A DNA stretch of 64,000 bases from positions 71,679 to 135,678 of the forward strand of contig JAKCDL010000001.1 of NCBI GenBank assembly GCA_021841935.1. Reading direction: 5' to 3'. Positions 1-9,399 of the stretch are shown piece by piece (positions within the stretch are counted from its first letter, which is position 1; each line of letters starts with the position of its first letter). The notes beneath the pieces were generated by a model. The model saw only the letters and a program-made list of their open reading frames with translations. It did no database searches and had not been told where the DNA came from. The DNA is from Actinomycetes bacterium. Lineage in GTDB: Bacteria; Actinomycetota; Acidimicrobiia; Acidimicrobiales; Acidimicrobiaceae. Both the position numbers and the translations under genes were made by a program.

Positions 1-887
1 ACAGCTACCCTTACTTCATCGGCGACTCAAACAATGCATTCGATCCAGGATATCGAGCTAGAACCATCTCCAACTACCTATCGAAGCACAAAAAAATTAG
101 CCCTACCCAAATGGCTAACCTTCAGACATCGTACTCCGACCTACTTGCAAGCGAAGTAGTGCCAAAGTTGTTAGCAGCAATTCACTCCTCAATCCCAGCA
201 GGCGTCTTTACCCTTACAAAACCCTATCAAAACGCTCTTGACCAACTTTCGTCGTGGAACTACTCAATGGATCAAAGCTCGAACGCTGCGCCTATTTGGT
301 GGTACTTCATAAATGAGTACTTACAAGAACTATTTGGCACCCAATGGAGTACCCATCACGTACCGACTTCCAAAGATTCAAATCTCAAGATCGCAATCGA
401 TAACACATCGTTGCTAGAAGATGCTGAAGCTATCACCCTAAATCCCCACACTGGACCATCCTTTGGGCTAGCCATTTCTAGCCAAAGCGATCTATATAAG
501 GTCATGTTCGCATCCTTCGAAAATGCCATAAAGAAGATGGAGCTAAAGTATGGCACGAACATGACAAGCATCAACTGGGGGTCAATTCACAACGATAAGT
601 TCGTCTCACTGACAAACGTCGATTCATTGTCATATGGTCCCTTCCCTGCTGGTGGAGATCCGTGGACAGTCAATGCGGCTGAAGGAGCCCTACTTTCAAC
701 CGGTGGACCTTCGTGGAGAATGATCGCCCAGCCAAATTCCAGCTCAGAAGGGATTATTCCTGGGGGGCAAAGCGGAAATGAACTATCAAAAAACTACGAA
801 AGCGAAGCACTGCTCTGGCGAAATCACAGCTATCTCCCCATGACCTCTACTCAAAGTCCAATTGCCATTTGGACACTGAGCAAGTAA
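1..887 (+). CDS. Penicillin acylase family protein, C-terminal part (5' end outside window)
   Basis: The reading frame is open from base 3, so the gene begins before the window; the first ATG at 111 is internal. Residues encoded before it already match the family (SYPYFIGDSNNAFDPGYRA). Downstream are the usual late beta-subunit landmarks of the penicillin amidase Ntn-hydrolase family: a AAPIWWYFINEYL-like stretch, a GPFPAGGDPWTVN segment and GPSWRMIAQPN followed by IIPGGQSGN near the end. The family cleaves amide bonds, for example in beta-lactams or acyl-homoserine lactones, and is normally exported and self-processed. The nucleophilic Ser and the signal peptide would lie upstream and cannot be checked. 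The substrate is unknown. Confidence 0.85.
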   Translation, partial: SYPYFIGDSNNAFDPGYRARTISNYLSKHKKISPTQMANLQTSYSDLLASEVVPKLLAAIHSSIPAGVFTLTKPYQNALDQLSSWNYSMDQSSNAAPIWWYFINEYLQELFGTQWSTHHVPTSKDSNLKIAIDNTSLLEDAEAITLNPHTGPSFGLAISSQSDLYKVMFASFENAIKKMELKYGTNMTSINWGSIHNDKFVSLTNVDSLSYGPFPAGGDPWTVNAAEGALLSTGGPSWRMIAQPNSSSEGIIPGGQSGNELSKNYESEALLWRNHSYLPMTSTQSPIAIWTLSK

Positions 888-942
888 ACGTAGTTGAGCG
901 AAGCCCCCTTAACGATCATCAACATCCCCGTAGGAGATTCAA

Positions 943-1389
943 GTGGAAATAGATGAAGATAGCGAAAACAACACGAACTCCAACGTCGTCGACGGATCCG
1001 TGGCCGAGCCACGAGAGAGTTCCCCCAATCCAAGTAGTCGATTTGGCATAAAAGTCGCCGTTGTCGCTATCGCGATAACGCTGGTCAACTTCCTCGCTCC
1101 GTGGTTCATTACCGCGGCCGTTGCTCTTTTGGTAGGCCTAGCGCTAAGGAGGTCCGCCGTTTTGATTGCGCTAGTCGGATCGTTGGCAGCAACGGCCGCG
1201 ACACTTATTTTGGATATTTTGATTGGGCGCAACATATCGGGAGAAGCTGGCCTCGTGGCTGCTCTGGCCTCGATTGGAAGTGGCATTGTCCCCTTGCTTA
1301 TCACTTTTTTAGCACCATCTCTCCTCGCAGTAGTCGGAGCATTTCTCGGCAACTCAATTAGAAGAGCGATAGTTGAACTCATTAGATAG
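943..1389 (+). CDS. Small predicted integral membrane protein
   Basis: This 148-residue protein is not recognised. It has a GTG start preceded by TAGGAG at 931-936. The first 30 residues are acidic and polar (EIDEDSENN), then hydrophobic segments appear at roughly residues 33-50, 52-80, 90-105 and 112-138, so three to four membrane spans with a cytoplasmic acidic tail are likely. It sits 55 bases after the penicillin acylase-type gene and could be co-transcribed with it. No catalytic motif is visible. Confidence 0.6.
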   Translation: MEIDEDSENNTNSNVVDGSVAEPRESSPNPSSRFGIKVAVVAIAITLVNFLAPWFITAAVALLVGLALRRSAVLIALVGSLAATAATLILDILIGRNISGEAGLVAALASIGSGIVPLLITFLAPSLLAVVGAFLGNSIRRAIVELIR

Positions 1390-1477
1390 GGTAAGTGCCC
1401 ATGGTCTCAAGGAACTTTTAGCTCATTCCCAACAAAAGACGTAGACTCATAGCTAGATCACTCAGTGAGGAAGAACG

Positions 1478-1639
1478 ATGAAAAAGTTAACGATTCTTGG
1501 CTATGTCGTATTAGGTGTCTTTGCGATAATTGGAGTAATTAGCATCGTAAGAATTGCCACCTCTCTAATAGGTATCGTTCTTATCGTTGCCGCCGTTGCC
1601 GGGCTTTCACTCTTTGCAATTCGACGTAAAAGGCAATAA
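1478..1639 (+). CDS. 53-residue two-span membrane protein
   Basis: A short ORF runs from ATG at 1478 to TAA at 1637. A GAGGAAG-type ribosome binding site lies about eight bases upstream. The product has two hydrophobic segments (about residues 5-23 and 27-45) and ends in a basic tail (RRKRQ), which is typical of genuine small membrane proteins. It follows the membrane protein at 943-1389 by 88 bases. Function is unknown; the composition and the ribosome binding site are the only evidence. Confidence 0.5.
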   Translation: MKKLTILGYVVLGVFAIIGVISIVRIATSLIGIVLIVAAVAGLSLFAIRRKRQ

Positions 1640-1736
1640 CCCACCAAGAACTTTAAGTTCTTTTGCTATCCATGCCGATACGTTGTAGGTAACAAATTTT
1701 TCGCTTATTGGCGGTATCTACTATGAAGAGGGTTAG

Positions 1737-3008
1737 ATGGCAAGGACGAAGCCGGTGGGGCAGTTGATGAGTCAGCATTCGCCACTCTTAGCGCGACAGC
1801 CAATCTTCGATCGCCTCCTTCAAGTAGTTGGCTACGAACTCTTCTTCAGGGGGGTGCTCGACCGTCGCTATATCCACGAGAATGAACAGGGCGATTTGAT
1901 GACCGCCCAACTAATGGTCGATGCCTTCGTCTTGGGCATCAGCCAACTGTCAGGGGACAATCTTCTCTTTCTAAATGTCGACTATAGGATCGTATCAGGG
2001 GAAGTTCCAGTAGTCTTCCCTCCTGAAAAGACTGTTCTTGAGCTACCAAGTACTCTGAATTTTGACTCTGAGACCATCGACCACATTCGAAAATTATCTC
2101 AGATGGGCTTTGCTATAGCCCTCGAAGATGGGCCGATCGAACGAGACGACGATATCTTAAGCTTTGTTGACTTTGTAAAGATTGACGTATCCAAGTACGA
2201 GTCGAATGAGATAGCTAGGCGTATTCAGGCTATTCGAAAGTACCATGTCAACACAGTTGCCCTCAAGGTTGAGACCTGGGAACAACTTGACTTCTGCGGA
2301 GAGGTAGGATTTGACCTATTCCAAGGCTACGTTCTCTCAAAACCACAGATAATTGAAGGGAGAACTCTCTCACCTGCACACCTCACCAACGTTCAATTGG
2401 CAACGGAACTCAGCAATCCGTCAGCTACCATCGAAAACGTAGTGGAAATAGTTCAAAAAGATCCTGGCCTTGGTTACAGGGTACTTCAAAGCGCAAGCGA
2501 GGGAACTTTCTACGGGATGAGGCGAACCGTTCGGTCATTGAATGAGGCGCTTGTATTGCTTGGGTGGAGACGACTTCAAGCTTGGGTGACTCTGATGCTA
2601 ATAGTTGAACCCTCTTCGACCCCCGATGTCAAGATCAAAACGGCCCTAATCCGAGCTCGCCTTTGCGAACTCATTGCAAACAAAATCGATCCTGAGCTAA
2701 AAGATGCCGCATATACCACAGGCCTTCTTTCGAGCCTCGACCTACTCCTGAACATTGCAATCGAAGACGTTATAAAAGACCTTCCAATCGATCAAGAGAT
2801 AAAGGATGCAATTCTACGTCTAGAAGGTACGCTTGGCCACGTCCTAGCCGAGGCAGAGTTCTTGCAGCTTGGAATTGGCCCTTCAGATGTCGATCCCGAC
2901 AATCGAACCCTTAAGGCAATTCTTGCCCATGAACTCCAAGAGATCTATATCGATGCAATTAGCTGGGGAGAGGCTACCGCGGCTTCCTTGATTGCAAGCG
3001 GTGATTGA
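1737..3008 (+). CDS. EAL-HDOD (YuxH-like) signalling protein
   Basis: This 423-residue protein has an N-terminal EAL-like domain (about residues 15-205) and a C-terminal HDOD domain (about 210-400). It opens with the YuxH-type RQPIFDRLLQVVGYELFFRG, where the catalytic EAL triplet is ELF; the later block is VDFVKIDVSKYE and the ending FDLFQGYVLSKP. The loss of the EAL motif suggests no c-di-GMP phosphodiesterase activity, so it may bind the nucleotide or act as a scaffold. HDOD proteins usually link second messengers to motility or stress regulation. A GAAGAGGG ribosome binding site precedes the ATG. It stands alone and converges with the response regulator gene. Confidence 0.88.
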   Translation: MARTKPVGQLMSQHSPLLARQPIFDRLLQVVGYELFFRGVLDRRYIHENEQGDLMTAQLMVDAFVLGISQLSGDNLLFLNVDYRIVSGEVPVVFPPEKTVLELPSTLNFDSETIDHIRKLSQMGFAIALEDGPIERDDDILSFVDFVKIDVSKYESNEIARRIQAIRKYHVNTVALKVETWEQLDFCGEVGFDLFQGYVLSKPQIIEGRTLSPAHLTNVQLATELSNPSATIENVVEIVQKDPGLGYRVLQSASEGTFYGMRRTVRSLNEALVLLGWRRLQAWVTLMLIVEPSSTPDVKIKTALIRARLCELIANKIDPELKDAAYTTGLLSSLDLLLNIAIEDVIKDLPIDQEIKDAILRLEGTLGHVLAEAEFLQLGIGPSDVDPDNRTLKAILAHELQEIYIDAISWGEATAASLIASGD

Positions 3009-3053
3009 ATCTTCGCTAACGTTCAAATCTGCGCAACCACTATTCGAAGATCG

Positions 3054-3689
3054 CTACCCAACAAGGCCATTTTCGTAAGCGAATATAACTGCCTGAACTC
3101 TATCTCTAACCTCAAGCTTCGAAAGTAGATGCGATACGTGGCTCTTTACCGTCGCCTCAGATAAAAAAAGTTCACCCGCTATCTCTGAATTAGACATTCC
3201 TGAGGCAATCAATTTGAGGACCTCAACTTCTCTGCTACTTAGATCAATTTTCGCGCCCTGTTCAAATCTTTGACTTCCAACACGACCAGTTGCCATCTCG
3301 ACTACTGTTCGCGTGACCTCTGGAGATAAAAATGCCTCGCCCGAGGCGACCATCTTTACAGCTCTGATCAACTCCTCCGGCGTCGTATCTTTCAAAAGGA
3401 ACCCACTTGCGCCGGCACGAATCGCCTCTACGACGTATTCATCGATAGAAAAAGTAGTCAGAATGATCACCTTTGAACCGCTGATCTTTTTGGTTGCTGC
3501 TAACCCGTCAAGGTTTGGCATTCGGATGTCCATCAAAACGACGTCAGGATTGACTCTCTCGATTACTTCAACGCCACGATAGCCATCACTAGCTTCGCCA
3601 ACAACTTCAATCTCACCAGTTGATTCAAGAATCATCTTGAATCCCGATCGAATCAAAGGTTGGTCATCACATATGACAACCCTTATCAC
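3054..3689 (-). CDS. NarL/FixJ-family response regulator
   Basis: This 211-residue protein has a receiver domain (residues 1-118) with the acidic pair D8/D9, phospho-acceptor D54 in VVLMDIRMPN and K100 in GFLLKD. A LuxR-type helix-turn-helix (about 148-208) contains LSSREVEVLKLIASGMSNSEIA. The GTG start overlaps the stop of the kinase gene by four bases (GTGA), so the pair is translationally coupled. It is the cognate regulator of the kinase at 3686-4906 and probably controls the ABC exporter genes just upstream. Confidence 0.95.
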   Translation of the reverse strand: MIRVVICDDQPLIRSGFKMILESTGEIEVVGEASDGYRGVEVIERVNPDVVLMDIRMPNLDGLAATKKISGSKVIILTTFSIDEYVVEAIRAGASGFLLKDTTPEELIRAVKMVASGEAFLSPEVTRTVVEMATGRVGSQRFEQGAKIDLSSREVEVLKLIASGMSNSEIAGELFLSEATVKSHVSHLLSKLEVRDRVQAVIFAYENGLVG

Positions 3690-4906
3690 AGTCGCTGACC
3701 TTTCATGCTTGGAAGCAATACGCTCACCACAAATTGACCCCTATCATCAGCGACTGTTACTTCCCCATCAAAGAGAGATACTCGTTCGCGAAGCCCCTCT
3801 AATCCGCGGCCTATCTCCGAAGTTCGAGTCGACGAGTCGTATGAATTTGTTGCCACGATTGAAATTCGATCGGGGCGATACTCAATAACCAACGTTCCAC
3901 GGGCATCGGTTGCGTGCTTTACGATATTTGTGACCGACTCCTGGGATATTCGATAGATAGTGGTCTCAAGTGACTCTTGGAGCTCAACTTTTTGACCTAC
4001 TACTTTGAAAGAGACGTCAGCCCCAGCCTCGTTGGCTCTCGCTACGAGCCCAACAACATCTGTTGCGGTAGGTGCTGGTCGTACGGGAGCAGAGATTTCG
4101 ACTTCGTTACGAAGAAGATTCAACATTCGCCGCATCTCACCCATAGCCTCTCTCCCAAGGTCTCCAACCTGATCTAGTTGGCTCGCCGCCTTGGGATCGT
4201 TCGGCCTAATGGTCGATGATACCGCACCTATTTGGACCACCATGAGAGAGACGTGATGGGCAACGATATCGTGAAGATCACGCGCAATTCTTACCCTCTC
4301 ATCTGCAACTGCTCTCTCAGCTAGAAGTTCGCGCTCGCGCTCTGATATTTCAGAACGAGCCTTTAGCTCCGCCAAGTACTTGGTATTTGTGCCAATCCAA
4401 AGCGAAAATGCTGCTATCGGCACGACAAGGGGGATCTGCCCGATAATTATCCCGATGTCATATGGCGATCTTTGAAAACTGTTAACAAAGAGCGACGTTA
4501 TCGCGAAGTAGACGAAGGATGTAGCAGAGGCAATCACAATTCTTCGCTGAGGAACTCTAATTGCAAAAATAACAAAGGCAAAGAGAAATGAGACCACGAA
4601 GAAGCTGCCGTTAAAGACGATCCTCTCAATTGAGATCGCCACAACGTTGACTCCTAGTAGCAAGTACGGACGTCTACGTAGAAGCAGGAGCGATACCGAA
4701 CTTGCCACAGTCACAATTACACCAAGTGCCCTAAGGGGCAAACCTATAGAGGAAGTAATGGCAGAGTATCGAAGCGATACTCCGACCGAAAGCACGATAG
4801 CGAGGACGAGAAGGCTCGTAGCAAGCCTTCTCTCTCCCCGCAATGAGATTCCATTCAAAACGATACCTCTTGAGCCACCTCGCTCTAAGTTCGATCGTTT
4901 TGCCAC
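3686..4906 (-). CDS. Sensor histidine kinase, HisKA_3 (NarL-partner) type
   Basis: This 406-residue protein has about five membrane segments in residues 27-172 with very short loops, so sensing is probably within the membrane. A short coiled coil (about 176-205) leads to the dimerisation box RIARDLHDIVAHHVS with phospho-acceptor H212. A HATPase_c domain follows, with a GRGLEGLRERV G-box. The GTG start is supported by AGGAAG eight bases upstream. It lies 30 bases after the ABC permease gene, and the layout (ABC pair, kinase, regulator) is typical of drug or envelope-stress detoxification modules. Confidence 0.93.
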   Translation of the reverse strand: MAKRSNLERGGSRGIVLNGISLRGERRLATSLLVLAIVLSVGVSLRYSAITSSIGLPLRALGVIVTVASSVSLLLLRRRPYLLLGVNVVAISIERIVFNGSFFVVSFLFAFVIFAIRVPQRRIVIASATSFVYFAITSLFVNSFQRSPYDIGIIIGQIPLVVPIAAFSLWIGTNTKYLAELKARSEISERERELLAERAVADERVRIARDLHDIVAHHVSLMVVQIGAVSSTIRPNDPKAASQLDQVGDLGREAMGEMRRMLNLLRNEVEISAPVRPAPTATDVVGLVARANEAGADVSFKVVGQKVELQESLETTIYRISQESVTNIVKHATDARGTLVIEYRPDRISIVATNSYDSSTRTSEIGRGLEGLRERVSLFDGEVTVADDRGQFVVSVLLPSMKGQRL

Positions 4907-4936
4907 TTAGCACACTTCCTTTTTGTAACTTTCGCT

Positions 4937-5710
4937 CTACGCATCCATCTTTATTGTACGCATCGCACCAACTCCAAGCGAAACAAGTGACCAGATAACG
5001 AGTACCGCAACGGCTGCTAGTGTTCCCTCGGTAATTGGAGCATTGAGGGGACCTCGTCCCGATAAGTTGAGTGAGTGCTCGGCAACTAGAGGGAAGGCCT
5101 TCCTGACTCCTCCAAGGTAGGTGATGCTAACGATCAGCCGCTGCGCGAAGAGAACCCAGACAAGCAAGACGCCCACGGTAATCGATCTACTCAATGTAAG
5201 GCTTGCAATTCCAAGTGCCATAATCAAGTTGAAGATATCCACTCCGATTGTTACTGCAAAGTTATTCCAATAACCAGATGCACTCGGCGTTGGTAATGTT
5301 CCGTGGAATATCGATGTCGCAAACATCGCTAGGAGCAGTGCCACAACTAAAAATGGAAGGTAAAAAAGAATTGCCCCGCCAATTCGAGCAGCATATATTG
5401 ACCCCCTACCTCGCCCCGACGAGACTAGGTCGCGAAAAACCCCCGAGCTTTCGTCGATGGAACCCGCCCGAGCGCCAATGATGATTGCAGCAGCAGATCC
5501 TATAAAGATCAAAAGCGAAACAGCATTTAGGTAATTCGAGGTACCTCCCGCCGGACCGTGAGTCGTTGAATTTGAAAGGTGCAGTATCTCTAGCACGGCA
5601 AAGTAGATCACAACGACTCCAACGGTCAGTAACGATGCCGTGATAACTTGGCCTTTATTCTTCCGGAGCTTTAGGATCTCTGCTCCAACCATCTTTCTTA
5701 CATACCACAT
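4937..5710 (-). CDS. ABC-2 type transporter permease
   Basis: This is a membrane protein of about 257 residues with six predicted spans, of the ABC-2/NatB kind. A TTG at 5743 would give a longer form overlapping the ATPase gene, but the ATG at 5710 has a GGAAGGG site about twelve bases upstream and opens with WYVRKMVGAEILKLRKNKGQ, the cytoplasmic lead-in normal for this family. It partners the ATPase at 5730-6656 and probably exports a lipid, peptide or drug. Confidence 0.88.
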   Translation of the reverse strand: MWYVRKMVGAEILKLRKNKGQVITASLLTVGVVVIYFAVLEILHLSNSTTHGPAGGTSNYLNAVSLLIFIGSAAAIIIGARAGSIDESSGVFRDLVSSGRGRGSIYAARIGGAILFYLPFLVVALLLAMFATSIFHGTLPTPSASGYWNNFAVTIGVDIFNLIMALGIASLTLSRSITVGVLLVWVLFAQRLIVSITYLGGVRKAFPLVAEHSLNLSGRGPLNAPITEGTLAAVAVLVIWSLVSLGVGAMRTIKMDA

Positions 5711-5729
5711 GTCTGTGTTATACCCTTCC

Positions 5730-6656
5730 TTACCTAATTCCAAGATTGCTGGTTATCGACAGAAACTCATCTTCGAGCGACTTCTTCAATGGAGTCAATC
5801 GCTCCACTTGAATTCCGGCTCTTACGAGTTCGGTGTTAGCAGTAGCTGCAGTAGCGCCACTCTTCAACTCAAACTTCAGTAACTTAGGAGCCACAACCTC
5901 AACTGATCCAACGCCCGACATTCGCGACAGAACGTCAACGGCCATCGATTCGTCGTCTACCTCGACCTCTACGGCGCCCGAGTAACCGCCCGAGAGGTCT
6001 TCGAGCATTCCCTGCTTTACGATCTTTCCTCGATCAACTATTGAGATAGCGTCGCAAGTTTTTTCAATCTCATCTAGGAGGTGGGACGATATGACGACCG
6101 TTCTGCCTTCATCGACAAACGATCTAATCAAGTAGCGAAACTCCATAATTCCTGCCGGATCAAGGCCGTTCATAGGTTCATCTAGAACTAGAAGTTCCGG
6201 ATCGTTGAGGAGGCACCTCGCGATACCGAGTCTCTGCCTCATTCCAAGGGAGTAAGACGAGACCTTGCTGTTTGCCCGATCAGTCAGACCAACGCGCTCT
6301 AGAGAGGATGAGATCCGTTCTTCTGCCTCTGGCCCCCTAACTGCGGCTGCAATCTTGAGATTTTCAAAGGCGGTCATATAACCGTGGAATCTAGGCTCTT
6401 CGATGATTGCACCGACCTTTGAAAGCGCGGTGGAAGAGTGTTCGGGCACCTTTTCGCCAAGAAGGTACATCTCACCCTCGGTTGCTCTCGTCAAGCCGAG
6501 GAGCATACGGATGAGTGTCGTCTTCCCTGCTCCGTTCGGCCCCAGATATCCAAAGGCCACACCACGGGGAATCAAGAGATCCACACCGTCTACTGCAACT
6601 TTATCGCCGTACTTTTTCGTAAGGCCTACTGTTTTCACTGCATAATCACTTGCCAT
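5730..6656 (-). CDS. ABC transporter ATP-binding protein (DrrA/BcrA-like)
   Basis: The 308-residue protein carries Walker A GPNGAGKT (about residues 39-46), signature SLGMRQRLGIA, Walker B LLVLDEPMNGLDP and an H-loop (VVISSH). A C-terminal extension of about 90 residues with an alternating beta pattern is typical of the DrrA/CcmA-type exporter ATPases. It is the first gene of a four-gene operon with the permease, kinase and response regulator. Confidence 0.93.
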   Translation of the reverse strand: MASDYAVKTVGLTKKYGDKVAVDGVDLLIPRGVAFGYLGPNGAGKTTLIRMLLGLTRATEGEMYLLGEKVPEHSSTALSKVGAIIEEPRFHGYMTAFENLKIAAAVRGPEAEERISSSLERVGLTDRANSKVSSYSLGMRQRLGIARCLLNDPELLVLDEPMNGLDPAGIMEFRYLIRSFVDEGRTVVISSHLLDEIEKTCDAISIVDRGKIVKQGMLEDLSGGYSGAVEVEVDDESMAVDVLSRMSGVGSVEVVAPKLLKFELKSGATAATANTELVRAGIQVERLTPLKKSLEDEFLSITSNLGIR

Positions 6657-6773
6657 GGTCTACAAACTACGGCAAGGAGTCCTTTGTTTTATTGGCCTCA
6701 AGAATGATTCAAGCCTCATTCAAAAGTATGAGACAAAGGCTTCACGCTTTGGTATCCAAGGCAAAAAACTCTT

Positions 6774-8180
6774 TCATCGAATGCCGTCTAGGACCGATTC
6801 GACTTCATCACGGTCGCGGCCGTGGAAGTGAAAGATTGAGTCATGGCGCTTCGAGTACCTTGAAAAGACAACCCCTGCAACCACAAGACCGGCAATGAGA
6901 TAGTCAATGCTCGACCCAATCGCGTGAGGCGCAACGAAGACGAAGCTAACCATAAAGACGCCAAATAGCAGAGAAGCTATGGCTGAGAACATATACAGAA
7001 CCCGATGGCCGTGTGGCTTTCCCTCTTCCACCGTCGAGCGATGTGCCCTTCGGAGAAAGATGGTAGCCGTCACCGAATCAAGGAAGAACTCGACGACTAA
7101 GAAGAACCCCGCACTCGAAAGAATCAATGCAAAGAAGGAGGAGAGCGACTGGAAAAAGACTTGCAACATCACTACCAGGGTCGCAGCGCCAAGGGTGACA
7201 TAGGTGGCCACGCTAGGAGCGCCTCTGTGATTTACCTTCGCTAACGAAGTTGGAAGAAGCTTCTCCCTTCCCATTGCATAAAGAGCTCTAATCAGAATGA
7301 AAGAGGTCAACCATAGACCGCCCGCAGTGGAAGCCAAGACTGGTATCAAGACTAACCAAGGCTTTCCAGGTACCAGGCGTGCTCCCCAGGTCGCCATCGG
7401 ATTTGCCGCCCCCGACAAAAGGCGCAGTGGAGTCTCGCCGAACATCAACGGGTAAATCAAGGCGTAAAAGCCTAGAGCTATGAATGCACCGATAATTCCA
7501 CCGACGCCAGGATCGCTCTTGGGTCTTTCGGCCTCCTCTGAGGCGTAACTATCTATCTCCCACCCATCGAGGATCGTTGCCGCAACCACTGCTGTCACGA
7601 TCATTCCACCAATGGGCAGCGGCCCTAAGTGCACCGCAACGTGAATCTGGCTCCACCTCGATATCGCTAAACCTACAATCACCGCTACAGCCACAAGCTC
7701 TATTACTAGAAATACTTGTGTCAATCGTGCCGTCGGCCTAGCACCTCTTAGAAGCGGGAAGAGGGCGAAGAGCACCCAAAAGAGGCTAGCGCCCACCTCT
7801 TCGAGAGAGTTCGGTTGCAAATTTGGAAAGAGTAGAGCAAGGGTATAGTTCGCAGCAGGGATAATGATCGGCGGTATCGAGGCGAAGTATGCAAGGATAA
7901 GTATCCAAGCTTGAAATCGACTTGCTTTGATTCCAATTACGCGGGCAGACCAGTGATATGAGGCTCCAGCGTGAGGAAAGTGGCGGTTTAGTAGTCTGAA
8001 AACAAACGATGCGATTATGAATGGGATTGCAATTAGCACGATTGCGAGAATGGTATAGATACCCGAATTGGCGGCCATAACTCCGCCTGTAGCTGCAATC
8101 GAAAATAGTGGTCCAACACTTGATACGGATAACGCAATCAGGTCTTTCACGGATAGATCTTGCTTTAGAGTCCCCGCCAT
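6774..8180 (-). CDS. APC superfamily amino acid permease
   Basis: The 468-residue protein has about twelve membrane segments. It starts with LKQDLSVKDLIALSVSSVGP and has GASYHWSARVIG in the third span region, both typical of the amino acid/polyamine/organocation family. Between spans 6 and 7 is a conserved DSYASEEAERPKSDPGVGG loop. The substrate cannot be told from sequence. It is divergent from the DUF664 gene across a 660-base regulatory gap. Confidence 0.9.
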   Translation of the reverse strand: MAGTLKQDLSVKDLIALSVSSVGPLFSIAATGGVMAANSGIYTILAIVLIAIPFIIASFVFRLLNRHFPHAGASYHWSARVIGIKASRFQAWILILAYFASIPPIIIPAANYTLALLFPNLQPNSLEEVGASLFWVLFALFPLLRGARPTARLTQVFLVIELVAVAVIVGLAISRWSQIHVAVHLGPLPIGGMIVTAVVAATILDGWEIDSYASEEAERPKSDPGVGGIIGAFIALGFYALIYPLMFGETPLRLLSGAANPMATWGARLVPGKPWLVLIPVLASTAGGLWLTSFILIRALYAMGREKLLPTSLAKVNHRGAPSVATYVTLGAATLVVMLQVFFQSLSSFFALILSSAGFFLVVEFFLDSVTATIFLRRAHRSTVEEGKPHGHRVLYMFSAIASLLFGVFMVSFVFVAPHAIGSSIDYLIAGLVVAGVVFSRYSKRHDSIFHFHGRDRDEVESVLDGIR

Positions 8181-8844
8181 TACCTAACCTTTCGAACATC
8201 GCGCCATAGGCGATGGTGATAAATCAACTCTAGCGAATTTTGCGAACTATTCGCAACAGATATTCAAACGAGAAGGTGCGTTCACCTATTCCGTACAAAT
8301 CTTTGCTGATGGTTTGTAGGGTAACTTGAAGTGGAATAGCGTCAACATAGTCACTGGCAGTAGCTCTACTTGCCCTGCAAAAATTACCATCTAGAAAACT
8401 TATGGCTCAAATTCAAAGTGTGTGAAAAGGCACATCAATTAGGGTAAATGACTTCACAAAGGTAATCAATTTCACCTAGCATCACTCCTTGGGCGGTCAT
8501 AGACGTCATCTCATGCAAATTTTGAAATAACGGTAACTTCAGCCCAAAACTATCCACGTCGATCTAACGAATCACGAGTTATCCAAAATGGTCCTTCGAT
8601 GCATTTGCGAACAGAATGCAAATTATCCGTTAACAACGGTCAGATTATCCCTTGAGCGAGGATCAAACTATGCAAACATCGGTTTTAGTTCGACTGGAAA
8701 TATAGGAAAGCCTGAAAAATTGCGAACTCCCCTCTAATAACATGATTTAGGCCACCTTCGCATTTCGTGAAGAGCACGTCCTTTTGTGCTACACCCAAGA
8801 TCAAAGTGGCGACAACGGATTGGTGCATCCGCTAACATCAAGAG
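8181..8844. other. Divergent intergenic region without a gene
   Basis: No ORF with coding character is seen. The stretch holds the promoters of the APC permease (minus) and the DUF664 gene (plus). It contains a 17-base palindrome at 8240-8256 and further single TTGCGAA-like boxes near 8607 and 8717, which may be sites for one regulator. Confidence 0.5.
8240..8256. promoter_or_regulatory. Perfect palindrome TTGCGAA-CTA-TTCGCAA, possible operator
   Basis: Two seven-base arms are separated by three bases, about 60 bases upstream of the APC permease start. This spacing suits a dimeric repressor. Two more TTGCGAA-like boxes occur in the same gap. The regulator is unknown. Confidence 0.35.
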
Positions 8845-9399
8845 ATGACTTCACCTTCGATTCCCGAACCACCAGCTGCTGGAGGAGAAAAAGATAGCCT
8901 TGTAGGTAGCTTGGAGCGACAGAGGCGAACTTTTGCCTGGAAGGCCCTGGATCTCAACGAAATTCAACTTCGCCAAGGTATAGCCATGTCGACCCTAACA
9001 ATCGGAGGCCTGTTAAAACACCTTGCGCTAGTGGAGCATGAGTACTTCCACATTCGAATTGGAGGAAACTCAGCAAAAGAACCATGGGTTACAGTTGACT
9101 TTGACGCAGATCCTTCGTGGGAGTGGCGTAGCGCCGCTCAAGATAGTGCAAATTACCTCAAAAACCTCTGGCTTTCGACTGTTGAAGATAGTCGCAGCAC
9201 CCTAACTGCAGCATTGGAAGTAAGCGGGGTCGAGACCCTTGCTAGGTGGAAGTTCAGAGATGGTCGAACTCCATCAGTTCGTAGAATTCTGTTGGATCTG
9301 ATAGAAGAGTATGGACGCCACAACGGACACGTTGACCTCCTTCGAGAGGCGATCGACGGTAGGGTCGGCGAAGATCCCCCCTCCGATTTTTTCTTCTAA
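8845..9399 (+). CDS. DUF664 / DinB-like mycothiol-dependent family protein
   Basis: This 184-residue protein of the DinB four-helix fold has the DUF664 layout: an N-terminal RQRRTFAWKALDL helix, the metal-ligand helix GLLKHLALVEHEYF and the C-terminal EEYGRHNGHVDLLREAIDG. The His residues of the second and third elements are the usual metal triad. Members act as mycothiol or other thiol transferases in Actinobacteria. It is a single gene after a long regulatory gap. Confidence 0.85.
   Translation: MTSPSIPEPPAAGGEKDSLVGSLERQRRTFAWKALDLNEIQLRQGIAMSTLTIGGLLKHLALVEHEYFHIRIGGNSAKEPWVTVDFDADPSWEWRSAAQDSANYLKNLWLSTVEDSRSTLTAALEVSGVETLARWKFRDGRTPSVRRILLDLIEEYGRHNGHVDLLREAIDGRVGEDPPSDFFF

Noticed and set aside
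111-887. Penicillin acylase gene starting at the ATG at 111
   Set aside because: The frame is open to the left edge and family-specific sequence is encoded before 111, so this is an internal Met.
939-1382. Minus-strand ORF of 147 codons opposite the membrane protein
   Set aside because: It mirrors the plus-strand gene; its composition (Arg/Ser/Thr-rich) is that of a shadow frame and no ribosome binding site was seen.
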